Positions 17,322 to 25,756 are shown, counted from the first letter of the stretch. The stretch: DNA of 33,044 nucleotides from Desulfomonile tiedjei (GCA_016212935.1 JACRDE010000646.1:1-33044), one strand, 5' to 3'. Notes: a model not told the origin generated them from the sequence alone. Translations and numbers: made by a program.

Positions 17322-19264
17322 TTAGGCTCCGTAAGAAGAGGCAACCGAATAGTGAAGGAAGATCCGCTCCCAGGCTTGCTTCTGACTTCGATTCTTCCAT
17401 TATGGGCCGTTGCGATCCGCCGGGCCAAATACAGTCCTCGTCCGGTGCCTCCGGTCGTGAATCCCAGTTGAAAGATCTTCCCGAGGTTTTCCGGAGGAAT
17501 GCCAGGGCCGCTGTCTTCCACCCGAACGAAGGCTTCGAGGTTCTCGCCCCCTGTGGAGATGGTTATTTCGCCACCTTTTTCTGTGAACTTCACGGCGTTA
17601 CGGATAATGTTGTCCAGAGCCCTGACCAGGAAGCGCTCTTCCCCTCTTACGTAACAAGCCGATTGATGCAGATGATCAGACTTGATGGTGAGTCCTTTAC
17701 CTGCCGCTGCTTCCCGGTAGTTTGCCACGCATCGGTCCACCACCAGGTTCAGGTTGACTGTAGAGGGTCTTATCTGGAAAGCATCCGAGTGCAGTCGAAT
17801 GAAATCCATGCGGTCTTCCAGCATGGCAAATAGCTCTACTCGCTTATGCTCCACCTGATCCAGGAACTGGACCCCCTCCTCTATTCGCCCGTCAGAAACG
17901 AGTTCCTTGGCGCTGTCCAGCCCTACGCCAATAACATCAAGGGCGGCCTTCAATTCGTGGCGATAAAGGCTCCCTATTTCCTTGTCTATCAGGTATTGAT
18001 CCGTTGTATCTTTTAACAGGATGACCTGAGATTGCAGTTCCACTTCGAACCTTTTGCCGCCGGAATAGATGATAATGCGATCTCCAAAGATCTCGCATGC
18101 TTCTTGGTTCTTGCGTATGAAGGCTGTGATTCTGGAAAGAACGTGGTCACGGGAATAGCGCCGTAGTGCGTCTTCCAACGATCCGTTCCCGAAGAGCAGT
18201 TCTCTGAGATGCTGGTTTTCCGTAAGCACGGACTCCGCCGCAGGGTTCATGTAATATAGTAGTCCGGTACGATCAACACAAATGATGCCGTCCGGGACCA
18301 TTTCAAGGGCCTGCCTGTCGAGTTCGCTGTTTCGGACCCTTCTTTCGCGCTCTTCTTTGAGGCGCTCCGTGCGGTTGCGGTGAACTGACTCTTTTGCGAA
18401 GGAATATGATTCAAAAAGGAATTTCTTGACCAATTGTTGCTTGGAACCTTCAGTGGTCAGGAGATATCCCCCGTTGGAGGCTTCCACTATCTTAGCGAGT
18501 CTGAGGCGATGAAAGAACAGGTGATCCGTATGGCTGAGCCACAGTGAACGCCACTCTTTGTCCGTAAGCGGAACGTAAAAGAGAGACAGCAGGTACACTG
18601 TTCTGGTCAGTGACGACAGTTCTTTCATGTCGTGAACTGAACGCAGAAGCTGGTGGAAGTCGATCTGGCCGGGACTCGGACGATTGGGAAGTTCTGTATT
18701 TCTGGGGAGAGAAGGACGCCACAGATGAAGGATTTCCACACCACCGTACCGAGATCTCAACGAAGTGAGAAGTTCGGGGGATATGCCTGAGTCCAGAAGC
18801 CTGAGAATACACAGTCTGGATGCTGCTCTGAGCTCTTCCTGGACGTCGCGACGTGACAAAACGCTTTCTATCAGAAACGGAATAGCCACTGCCGGATCGC
18901 ATTCTTTGAGCAGAACTACTTGCATAAACCCCATGTCAGGGGAAGGATATTCTTTCAGAAGCTCTTCCGGGTTCCCTCTTAGTTGCCTGTAGGCCCACAT
19001 GCAGGCTGGCGTGACAAATCCCCGGTTGAGAATGGTGTTGCGAAGCGTGACTCTCTGCGTGACAGTAGCCCATCGTACCCCTGCCTGCACAGCAAGGTTC
19101 TGATATGAAGCTTCGCCCTGCTCCAGAAACTCCAGCAATTCTGAAAAGGCTTTCTCAGAAAGCCTGGCGTGACCGGCAGTATCTCGTTCAAAAAAGACTT
19201 CAAAACGCGACAGTGTTTCTACGGGTGCTCGCTTCTCAATTTCTTTTAACAACTTTTTAAACAT
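17318..19264 (-). CDS. PAS sensor histidine kinase with large N-terminal region
   Basis: This 648-residue soluble-looking sensor kinase shows no membrane helix. Residues 1-245 form an unrecognised helical region with HEAT-like character (for example AIPFLIESVLSRRDVQEELRAASRL). Around 250-290 is a possible winged helix (LRLAKIVEASNGGYLLTTEG). A coiled coil (about 296-312) leads to a PAS domain (about 315-420, GIICVDRTGLLYYMNPAAES). The kinase core has the candidate phospho-His H436 in LYRHELKAALDVIG, the N box (DNIIRNAVKF), G1 (DSGPGIP), F box (KIFQLGF) and G2 (GTGRGLYL). It is coupled by a 4-base overlap to the receiver-kinase gene downstream. No good Shine-Dalgarno sequence precedes the ATG. 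The signal is unknown. Confidence 0.9.
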   Translation of the reverse strand: MFKKLLKEIEKRAPVETLSRFEVFFERDTAGHARLSEKAFSELLEFLEQGEASYQNLAVQAGVRWATVTQRVTLRNTILNRGFVTPACMWAYRQLRGNPEELLKEYPSPDMGFMQVVLLKECDPAVAIPFLIESVLSRRDVQEELRAASRLCILRLLDSGISPELLTSLRSRYGGVEILHLWRPSLPRNTELPNRPSPGQIDFHQLLRSVHDMKELSSLTRTVYLLSLFYVPLTDKEWRSLWLSHTDHLFFHRLRLAKIVEASNGGYLLTTEGSKQQLVKKFLFESYSFAKESVHRNRTERLKEERERRVRNSELDRQALEMVPDGIICVDRTGLLYYMNPAAESVLTENQHLRELLFGNGSLEDALRRYSRDHVLSRITAFIRKNQEACEIFGDRIIIYSGGKRFEVELQSQVILLKDTTDQYLIDKEIGSLYRHELKAALDVIGVGLDSAKELVSDGRIEEGVQFLDQVEHKRVELFAMLEDRMDFIRLHSDAFQIRPSTVNLNLVVDRCVANYREAAAGKGLTIKSDHLHQSACYVRGEERFLVRALDNIIRNAVKFTEKGGEITISTGGENLEAFVRVEDSGPGIPPENLGKIFQLGFTTGGTGRGLYLARRIATAHNGRIEVRSKPGSGSSFTIRLPLLTEPK

Positions 19265-19457
19265 ACGTGACTAATTATTCGATTTTACATTGTTTGTCAA
19301 GAAATTAGACGAACAAAAGGAATTTAGAATTGAGCAGCGTCGGGCTTGAATTCGGACATGACGATCGACGGCTTGGCCCGTTGCAGACGACGAGGCTACC
19401 GCTTCTTTGGAATGCTACTGTTGGATGAGTTCAGGATCTCCAGCATGCTCAAAAGTA

Positions 19458-19865
19458 TCAACGGGTTGCCAATGCTCGCCGGAGTTCCCCGAGGATCTGG
19501 GGCCTGAGTTCAGCCACTTCCTCCCGCCAGACTTCCACTTTCTCCAAGGCTTCCTCTTCCCAGGGGAGTCTATCTTCTTCGTTCTTGCATCGAATGTATT
19601 CTTCCAGATCGGGGGGCACTGGCGGTGTCAACGCTCTGCTGAATTTTTCCAGTATTCCTTTTACAAGCTTGTTTCGTTGTTGAACCTGTTTCTTGGTGAG
19701 TGTGAGCGGCTCTGTAGGCAAATCCTTGGGTATAAGTCCCAATCTTTCAATTTCCCACCCGTTCTTCTTCGCTATGGCCACCATTGCCTTGACCCGATCA
19801 TATGGAGCAGCAGCGCCCCGGGTGCCTGAATCGGTGTCCCGACAAATTGATTCTCCTTTGACCAT
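19458..19865 (-). CDS. Small hypothetical protein
   Basis: This 135-residue, charged, helix-rich soluble protein has no signal peptide or membrane segment. Its first third (YDRVKAMVAIAKKNGWEIERLGLIPK) looks like a compact alpha/beta start. The middle (TLTKKQVQQRNKLVKGILEKF) and the Glu-rich end (LPWEEEALEKVEVWREEVAELRPQIL) are helical and may form a coiled coil. GGTGG lies four bases before the ATG, supporting translation. It sits alone, divergent from metY, with no informative neighbour. I recognise no family, and a spurious ORF cannot be fully excluded. Confidence 0.5.
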   Translation of the reverse strand: MVKGESICRDTDSGTRGAAAPYDRVKAMVAIAKKNGWEIERLGLIPKDLPTEPLTLTKKQVQQRNKLVKGILEKFSRALTPPVPPDLEEYIRCKNEEDRLPWEEEALEKVEVWREEVAELRPQILGELRRALATR

Positions 19866-20181
19866 GAATCCACCCCCGGTGTCATCAACAGAACATAAAA
19901 CATAACAACAAAGTCCGAATACAAACAGAATACTGCCGTCATCATCGGTGGTTACGGCTAATAAGCAGCTATAACGAGCTCGTCTATAGTGCGGAATCGA
20001 GGCCGTGTCAAGGATTTTTCTGTATAACTAATCGAATTGTTTAAAAAACGGCTACAGGTTCTCGGGAATTAATTGCGTCCTAGAAAAATGGTCGGATTTT
20101 TCCCAGGAACTCATTGCATAGTGCAGAGGATTGATGTACTTCAATTATCTGTGATACTTTTAGTTCCAAGGAGGCCCTCAA
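19866..20181. other. Intergenic region upstream of metY
   Basis: This 316-base AT-rich stretch lies between divergent genes. A hairpin GAAAAAT-GGTCGG-ATTTTTC occupies 20083-20102. I looked for SAM riboswitch motifs upstream of metY and saw none. TATAAC near 20024 is a possible -10 without a good -35. Confidence 0.35.
20168..20174 (+). promoter_or_regulatory. Strong Shine-Dalgarno deciding a TTG start of metY
   Basis: AAGGAGG lies 7 bases before the TTG at 20182. No in-frame ATG gives a better start, and the protein aligns with the family from here. Confidence 0.8.
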
Positions 20182-21474
20182 TTGAACTCTTCTAAAAAGA
20201 CATACAAATTTGATACCTTAGCAGTGCACGGCGGACAGGAGCCAGACCCCGGGACCTTGGCACGGGGAGTTCCAATTCACCGGACCTCTTCATTTATTTT
20301 CAGAGACGCCAAGCACGCTGCCGACCTCTTCGCCTTAAAGGAACTCGGATATATATACACACGGTTGACCAATCCGACCTCCGACATTCTGGAGAAACGT
20401 ATGGCAGCCTTGGATAACGGCGTGGGAGCCCTCGCCGTAGCGTCAGGCACATCTGCGATCTTTTACTCGCTCGTCAACATAATGGAATCCGGTGAAGAAA
20501 TCGTATCAGCGTCGAACCTGTATGGCGGCACATACACGATGTTCAACGACATACTGCCCCGGTTCGGGATCACGGTCCGTTTTGTCGATTACCGCAACCA
20601 CCAGCAGATGCGCGACGCAATAAATTCCAAGACACGCGCGATCTTCATCGAGACCATAGGCAATCCCAGACTGGGTGTGCCCGACTTTGACCGGATCGCC
20701 GATATCGCAAGGGACGCGCGCGTTCCCCTGATTGTGGATTCTACCTTTACCACGCCTTACATATTCCGTCCCCTTGAACACGGAGCGGACGTGGTAATTC
20801 ATTCTCTGACCAAGTGGATCGGCGGGCATGGGACCGGAATTGGCGGAGTCGTGATAGATGCCGGAAAATTCGACTGGTCAGATCCAAGATTCCGGCTGTT
20901 CACCGAGCCGGAGAAGTCGTACGCAGGGGTGCGCTTCGGCAGCGACCTGGGAGACCTCCAGCCGATGGCTTTCATAATCAGGATGCGAACGGTTCCACTG
21001 CGAAATCTCGGAGCTTGCATAAGCCCTGACAACTCCTGGATTTTCCTGCAGGGGTTGGAGACTCTGTTCTTGAGAATGGAACGACACTGCTCCAATGCCC
21101 TTGCAGTAGCAAAGTTTCTCCAGGAGGACTCAAGAGTGGAATGGGTTCGATATCCTGGTCTGGAGGGCGATCCTTCCTACGAGATGACCCAGAAATACTT
21201 TTTCAAAGGGCTAGCGGGCGGCGTAGTGGTCTTCGGTCCCAAAGGGGGGCCTTCCGCAGCAGAGGCTTTCATAGACCGGCTGAAACTTTTCTCCCATCTT
21301 GCCAATGTGGGAGATGCAAAAAGTCTCGCAATACACCCTGCAAGCACGACTCATTCCCAACTTTCGGCGGAGCAGCAATCAGCCGGGGGCTTGTCCCCGG
21401 ACCTCGTCAGACTTTCCGTAGGAATCGAGGACGCTGCTGACATCATTGAGGATCTGGATCAAGCCCTCGGCTAG
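20182..21474 (+). CDS. metY: O-acetylhomoserine aminocarboxypropyltransferase (sulfhydrylase)
   Basis: This 430-residue PLP enzyme of the Cys/Met metabolism family makes homocysteine from O-acetylhomoserine and sulfide. Early motifs are DTLAVHGGQEPDP and YTRLTNPTSDILEKR, where the Tyr/Arg pair binds PLP phosphate of the partner subunit. SGTSAIFYSL forms the cofactor cradle, DSTFTTPY holds the Asp that pairs with the pyridine nitrogen, and HSLTKWIGGHG contains the Schiff-base Lys (K211). The C-terminal QLSAEQQSAGG...VRLSVGIED is typical. The length of about 430 fits MetY better than the shorter gamma-synthases. It starts with TTG behind a perfect Shine-Dalgarno sequence. Its stop codon touches the stop of the convergent His-rich gene with no base between. 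MetZ-type specificity (O-succinylhomoserine) cannot be ruled out. Confidence 0.93.
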   Translation: MNSSKKTYKFDTLAVHGGQEPDPGTLARGVPIHRTSSFIFRDAKHAADLFALKELGYIYTRLTNPTSDILEKRMAALDNGVGALAVASGTSAIFYSLVNIMESGEEIVSASNLYGGTYTMFNDILPRFGITVRFVDYRNHQQMRDAINSKTRAIFIETIGNPRLGVPDFDRIADIARDARVPLIVDSTFTTPYIFRPLEHGADVVIHSLTKWIGGHGTGIGGVVIDAGKFDWSDPRFRLFTEPEKSYAGVRFGSDLGDLQPMAFIIRMRTVPLRNLGACISPDNSWIFLQGLETLFLRMERHCSNALAVAKFLQEDSRVEWVRYPGLEGDPSYEMTQKYFFKGLAGGVVVFGPKGGPSAAEAFIDRLKLFSHLANVGDAKSLAIHPASTTHSQLSAEQQSAGGLSPDLVRLSVGIEDAADIIEDLDQALG

Positions 21475-21813
21475 TCAATCATGTTCGTGCTCGTGCCTGT
21501 GCAATCCGCAGTGTCCGTGGGAATGCTCATGCTCATGATCGTGTTGTTCGTCGCCGTGGGAATGCTCATGGCTGTGGCTATGGTTGTGCATCCCGCCGGA
21601 CGGCTGCACACTCCCCCCGAGCATGGAAAGCGCTTGCTCGAATTCCTGGTTGGCCTGTTCCACAAACCCCACACCTAGCCGTATCCTGTCCGCTATGTCC
21701 GAACGGCCCAGGGTTTCGAGCAGCCCGGCAACCTCGAGATATCCTTTAAGGTGCTCAAGGTTGTGACCTATCCAATGAGATAAACGAACTTTGCTTTTTT
21801 CAAGGTCGTCCAT
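21475..21813 (-). CDS. Small protein with His-rich metal-binding C-terminus
   Basis: From the ATG at 21813 this protein has 112 residues. The first 70 form a helical domain (SHWIGHNLEHLKGYLEVAGLLETLGRSDIADRI) with a conserved-looking HWxxHNxEH motif that could itself bind metal. The last 38 residues hold 16 histidines plus a Cys, in HSHEHSH and HDHEHEH runs. Such tails are known to store or deliver Ni2+, Zn2+ or Co2+. I choose 21813 because AAGGA lies 10 bases upstream and the ORF-track N-terminus before it looks unstructured. No nickel-enzyme or metal-uptake gene is adjacent. Metal binding is inferred from composition; the metal is unknown. Confidence 0.75.
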   Translation of the reverse strand: MDDLEKSKVRLSHWIGHNLEHLKGYLEVAGLLETLGRSDIADRIRLGVGFVEQANQEFEQALSMLGGSVQPSGGMHNHSHSHEHSHGDEQHDHEHEHSHGHCGLHRHEHEHD

Positions 21814-22293
21814 TGTCCGTATTTCCTTTCGATTTTTGAAAAAAAACGCTTGTACGGATGGGCTTTCCAACAACTAATGCCACGTTTTTGTACAATTATC
21901 AGTTTCTCGAGGGATGGCGGGCACGGAGAGCCTTTCTCAAAACCATCTAGGCTTAGAGAAACGTGCCACGAAAGTTTTCGTTCCCAGGCTCAGCCTCGGA
22001 ACCCACATCTTCCGGACTCTTCCCGGAAATGCCGGTTATTTAGGCATGATAATGGAGGCAGCGCCCGGGAACAACAAATCCTGAATAACGTAGCACGATT
22101 CCGAGTAAAAAGACAGTTTTGAGACAGTCTCCGGAGGCCCGCCCCCACCAAATGTAGTGGGGTCGGCGTGCGCATTGGTACGGATGCGTAATCAAAGAAC
22201 CAAAATCGGGCCCCTCTTGTCTGCAACAAAGATTGCGCAAATTCTTAATGCATTGAACGAGGACTGCTGTCATGCCCCGAAACGCTCTTGACT
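21814..22293. other. Intergenic region with repeat-like and hairpin sequence
   Basis: About 480 bases lie between two minus-strand genes. They contain a GC-rich hairpin CCCCAC-8 bases-GTGGGG (22143-22162), and just downstream a sequence resembling one arm of the inverted repeat at 15158. The short ORFs across it (for example 21990-22229) have no family resemblance and look like translations of repeat sequence. Confidence 0.5.
22173..22210 (+). repeat. Partial copy of the 15158 repeat arm
   Basis: The segment reads ATGCGTAATCAAAGAACC followed by AAAATCGGG. The left arm at 15158 reads ATGCGCAGTCAAAGAAGT then AAAATCGGG, so 23 of 27 positions agree over the core, and an upstream CATTG..TA is shared with small gaps. 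The matching inverted arm is absent here. Confidence 0.6.
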
Positions 22294-23133
22294 TCAACGC
22301 CCCTGGTCAGACACCATCCTGACGAAATTCCCGAGCATGATTCTTCCTTCGCTGCATTCGTTTCCCGGCGATCTTCCCGATCTTTCAGGATGGAAAGCCA
22401 TTCCGTATACGATCATTCCCGGAATCCTGATGAGTTGAGCTTCCGACATTCGGCTCCGGGCAAGATTCACAAAGGGCTCAGGAACGGTCTTGACCTCTTC
22501 GTGATGACTCTCCACAACTCGAAACCTTCCGGGATGAGTCGCCACACCGGAGAAAATTGGATCCGAGCCGAGAGTCTCCAGGTCAAAAATTCCTTTCTCC
22601 GCGATCGCTTGCTTTGGGTATTTTTCAGGGAACACCCCTACCAGTCTGGAATCTATGAAATCTACAGTCCCACCGAAAACCATGGCAAGAAACTGGTGAC
22701 CTCCGCAAATTCCCAGAACCGGAATGCGTTCCTCTAAAATCAGCTTCTTGAGCACGTTTTTCGCGGCATTCAGTCTGACCCCGTCATCGTCACGGTACAT
22801 ATGCCACGGGGTGTTCTGTGGACTGAGCAATATAAAGTCCGGACGCCGTTCCTTCGCCAACTCTGCTGTAAGTCCCTGATAATGAACGTAATAAAGCTTC
22901 GTGCGTATGTGCCTGGCGGCTGGGGCCTCGTCCTGGAGTCGTTGAGTAAACGTCTTGACCAATTCCTCGTAACGTCCGGGTTCGGGACCTTTGAGTTCAA
23001 GGTCGACTAATAGTCCATTCACGATTTTCTCTCTGGGATAAAGAAAAAACGATATTGAAACAAGCGCAATCAGAACGCACGCGAGAGCAATCAGACTCGC
23101 TTTCCGGGAGAACGATGATTTTGATCCTTTCAT
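22294..23133 (-). CDS. Membrane-anchored class I glutamine amidotransferase-like protein
   Basis: This 279-residue protein has one N-terminal membrane helix (SLIALACVLIALVSISFFLY) followed by a class I glutamine amidotransferase (GATase1) fold. The nucleophile elbow ILGICGGHQFLA-type sequence (VLGICGGHQFLA) puts the Cys at residue 143, and GMAFHPE near 244-250 supplies His248 and Glu250, so the catalytic triad is complete. ESHHEEV lies before it as in the family. Class I GATases release ammonia from glutamine for a synthase partner, or hydrolyse gamma-glutamyl bonds. A membrane-tethered, possibly periplasmic, version with no adjacent synthase is unusual. No strong Shine-Dalgarno sequence is visible. 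The substrate is unknown. Confidence 0.8.
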   Translation of the reverse strand: MKGSKSSFSRKASLIALACVLIALVSISFFLYPREKIVNGLLVDLELKGPEPGRYEELVKTFTQRLQDEAPAARHIRTKLYYVHYQGLTAELAKERRPDFILLSPQNTPWHMYRDDDGVRLNAAKNVLKKLILEERIPVLGICGGHQFLAMVFGGTVDFIDSRLVGVFPEKYPKQAIAEKGIFDLETLGSDPIFSGVATHPGRFRVVESHHEEVKTVPEPFVNLARSRMSEAQLIRIPGMIVYGMAFHPERSGRSPGNECSEGRIMLGNFVRMVSDQGR

Positions 23134-23415
23134 GCGGTACCGTTCATGAGATCGGCAGAGCTGCTATCCCAGCCAGGAACGCTGTTCGCCGCGTTTGAGT
23201 CCGCCTCTCTGGAAATCTGTGCCGACGATCACTGGCACGTTTTTCCAAGAACGGTCCTGGCATCAATGGACTTTCGAGCAAGTAATAGTTGAGGATCGCA
23301 GAGATCGCCTTTCGGGAAAGTCTCCTTAGCTACGAAAGGCACGGCATGACTATGCCTCGGAATGAGACAGACTTCCCTGAATGGTACCTTTGTGAGCGGA
23401 CCTTCCCTCAGACAC

Positions 23416-23844
23416 CTATTCAGGCTGGCCCCATTGAGGTTGCCCCCATTGACCGTTCCCTTGGGGAACTCCCCACTGCGAATATGGTCTCCTGAGGAAA
23501 ACATTGTAAGAGTCCCCGGTAATGTCTTTGAAAAGGCCTCTTATAGAGCCATCGACATAAAGGTACCCGTGAAATGTGTTGCCTTCTTTTTCGCCAAAGA
23601 TGCTGTTTCCGCGGATCTTCCCGATTATGTCGAATTTTGCTTTCCCTAAGAAATTGCCGCCTTCGACGATTCCATAAATATTTTCACCCTCTTGGCGCAT
23701 AATGGTAACAGTGCCTTCCGCGCCAAAAATTGGTCCCTTGGCGTTTCCGACCCACTGGCCGCGAATGTCGTATCCGGCGGCAAACACAGCGGAGACAGCC
23801 AGAACCTGCACCACAACCAAAGCAAAGAATACGCGTCTTTTCAT
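23416..23844 (-). CDS. Small secreted protein with Gln/Trp/Gly-rich end
   Basis: This 142-residue protein has a clear signal peptide (MKRRVFFALVVVQVLAVSAVFA, cleavage after AVFA). The mature part begins YDIRGQWVGNAKG and runs through beta-strand-like repeats with alternating glycines (TVTIMRQEGENIYGIVEGGNF, then KIRGNSIFGEKEG), suggesting a small beta barrel or sheet. The C-terminus repeats QWG (GQWGQPQWGQPE). AGGA lies just before the ATG. It may form a unit with the amidotransferase-like gene, which follows 282 bases downstream on the same strand. No family name is recognised. Confidence 0.7.
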   Translation of the reverse strand: MKRRVFFALVVVQVLAVSAVFAAGYDIRGQWVGNAKGPIFGAEGTVTIMRQEGENIYGIVEGGNFLGKAKFDIIGKIRGNSIFGEKEGNTFHGYLYVDGSIRGLFKDITGDSYNVFLRRPYSQWGVPQGNGQWGQPQWGQPE

Positions 23845-23881
23845 GTTCCTATATTTAGCATATTATAGTGGTAAAATACAG

Positions 23882-24970
23882 TTAATTATCAGCTTTTGGA
23901 GATGAACTACCGTCAATCTTGCAGTTATTGTTATGGGCTCTTTCCGATGCTTCTCTCTCCAACACAGAGAGGTTCTTTTTCTCTCCCATCGCAATCAAAG
24001 TGTCATCGGCGTCCATGACGGTGTACGGTCCGGGATTGAAAACCATCTGTCCATCCTTCTTTTTGATGGCGATAATTATGAGGTTAAGTCCTTTCCGAAT
24101 ATCCGTGTCCACAAGTCTCTTTCCAGAGTAGCATGAATTCTCATGAAGTCCCACTTCCTCGATTTCTATGTCGTACTGTTTGTGGTCCATGGCCACTTCC
24201 AGGAAGTTCATCACCGCAGGCTTGAGAATGCTCATTACTAGACGCATGCCTCCGATTTTGTACGGACTTATGACTCTGTTGGCGCCAGCGCGGACAAGTT
24301 TCTTTGCTGCTGCTTCCTCGCCTGCTCTCGCGATTATTTCCAAATCCTGGTTCAGCTCACGAGCGGTGAGCACAGCGTAAACGTTGGCCGCATCAGAATC
24401 GAGCACTGACACGAATCCTTTAGCATTTCTTATACCTGCTGCCAGCAGTACTTCTTCCTCTGTGGCGTCGCCTGGAGAGAGGTAATATCCTATCTGCATT
24501 ATCTTGTCCTGAGTATCCTGCTTGGTCTCCACGACGACGAAAGGAATTTGCCGGGCATGCAGCTCGTCACAAATGAAAGAGCCCATACGACCGAATCCGC
24601 ATATGATGAAATGATCCTTCAGTTTCTCTATTGCCTTCATTGACCGCCGCCTTGTAAGTATCTTTGTGAGTTCCCCTTCAATGATCATTTGGCTTCCGGT
24701 GACTATGGCATACGCGACAACACCTACCCCGGAAAATATTATGAAGAGCGTGAATATTCTTCCGTAAAAGGTTGGATCATGGACCTCTTTGAAGCCAATG
24801 CCAGTGATGGTTATGACGGTCATGTAAAAGCCGTCCAGATAGGACCACCCTTCAATGAATCTGTAGCCCAACGTTCCAATGGTGAGGATCAGGGCTATTC
24901 CCGTCAGGGCCTTGACCAGAGCATGATGGTAACTGAATAATCCGTCGCTTTTTAGGGTCTTTGACGACAT
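23882..24970 (-). CDS. TrkA-N (RCK) potassium-channel-like protein
   Basis: This 362-residue protein has the two-helix pore and RCK layout of MthK-like channels. Membrane helix 1 covers about residues 18-36, the pore loop is TVITITGIGFKEV near 51-63, and helix 2 is RIFTLFIIFSGVGVVAYAIV. A TrkA-N Rossmann domain follows (HFIICGFGRMGSFICDEL, with the nucleotide-binding GxGxxG) and then a TrkA-C domain (about 260-340). The selectivity filter is unusual: where T(V/I)GYG is expected, GIGFK is read, so the last filter glycine is a Lys and the first Thr a Gly. Homologues with TVGFxEV filters exist, so it may still conduct cations, but K+ selectivity is uncertain. It is probably monocistronic. Confidence 0.88.
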   Translation of the reverse strand: MSSKTLKSDGLFSYHHALVKALTGIALILTIGTLGYRFIEGWSYLDGFYMTVITITGIGFKEVHDPTFYGRIFTLFIIFSGVGVVAYAIVTGSQMIIEGELTKILTRRRSMKAIEKLKDHFIICGFGRMGSFICDELHARQIPFVVVETKQDTQDKIMQIGYYLSPGDATEEEVLLAAGIRNAKGFVSVLDSDAANVYAVLTARELNQDLEIIARAGEEAAAKKLVRAGANRVISPYKIGGMRLVMSILKPAVMNFLEVAMDHKQYDIEIEEVGLHENSCYSGKRLVDTDIRKGLNLIIIAIKKKDGQMVFNPGPYTVMDADDTLIAMGEKKNLSVLEREASERAHNNNCKIDGSSSPKADN

Positions 24971-25098
24971 GGTTTCGTCCCGTCAGACTGATGAGACTTG
25001 CCGGAAGCAGCAGTTAGCGATGTTGCTTTCTTGACTGCTCATCGGCATGAAATTCATCGAACCAGCCTTGCTGAAATCGCTCCTGCGAATCCGGGGTT

Positions 25099-25620
25099 TT
25101 ATTCCAGCACGTACAGGCAGCCGTGGCACCGGTCATGCTCATTACAATCAAGGCCGTAGCCAACTATAAATCCGTCCTGGATCCTGAAGCCGCAATAGTC
25201 CACCTCAACATGTTTTTCCCGCCTTCCGGTCTTGTCCAGCAGCGCCGCTGTTTCAATGCTTTTCGGGCCTTGCTGCTCAATTCGCTTGCGATATTCACTC
25301 AGAGTGAGTCCGGAATCAACTATATCATCCACAAGAATCACGTTCCTGCCTTCCACCGAAATACCCACGTCCAAGAGTATGTCCAGCTTTCCACTGGTCA
25401 CAGTCCCGTCCTTGTACGAGGAAATCCTTACAAAATCCACCTGGCAATCGACATTGATATTTCTGACCAGGTCGGCCATGAACATGAAAGACCCTTTCAG
25501 TATTCCTATCAGCAGGAGATTGCCGTTCGGATATTTCTGGGATATCTGCCGCCCGATTTCAGCCACCCTGGCTGATATTGTTGCTGCGTCAAACAGCACT
25601 CTTTTGTTCAGAGATTGCAT
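25099..25620 (-). CDS. hpt: Hypoxanthine phosphoribosyltransferase
   Basis: This 173-residue purine salvage enzyme converts hypoxanthine (and often guanine) plus PRPP to the nucleotide. The PRPP motif VILVDDIVDSGLTL is intact, with the two Asp that bind ribose and magnesium. GILKGSFMFMADL forms the flexible pyrophosphate-binding loop region, and VDFVRISSYKDGT is the family's conserved loop. DYCGFRIQDGFIVGYGLD provides the base-contacting end. I choose the ATG at 25620, which has AAGGAG six bases upstream, rather than the ORF-track start 36 bases earlier. It lies 136 bases downstream of tsaD on the same strand. Confidence 0.95.
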   Translation of the reverse strand: MQSLNKRVLFDAATISARVAEIGRQISQKYPNGNLLLIGILKGSFMFMADLVRNINVDCQVDFVRISSYKDGTVTSGKLDILLDVGISVEGRNVILVDDIVDSGLTLSEYRKRIEQQGPKSIETAALLDKTGRREKHVEVDYCGFRIQDGFIVGYGLDCNEHDRCHGCLYVLE

Positions 25621-25756
25621 CGTTGACTCCTTCGGCTTTTGCTCCAATCCGCACAAAAGGATGGTCGTAGTCCGAGCGCCAGGAATTCTTGGGACCGTCT
25701 TCAGCGGATAAGTCCTGTTCGAAATCGCTCAACGCGTATCACTGCTCAATAATATA

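Noticed and set aside
19985-20181. Possible SAM riboswitch before metY
   Set aside because: I looked for the known SAM-I and SAM-II core motifs and did not find them; only a small AT-rich hairpin is present.
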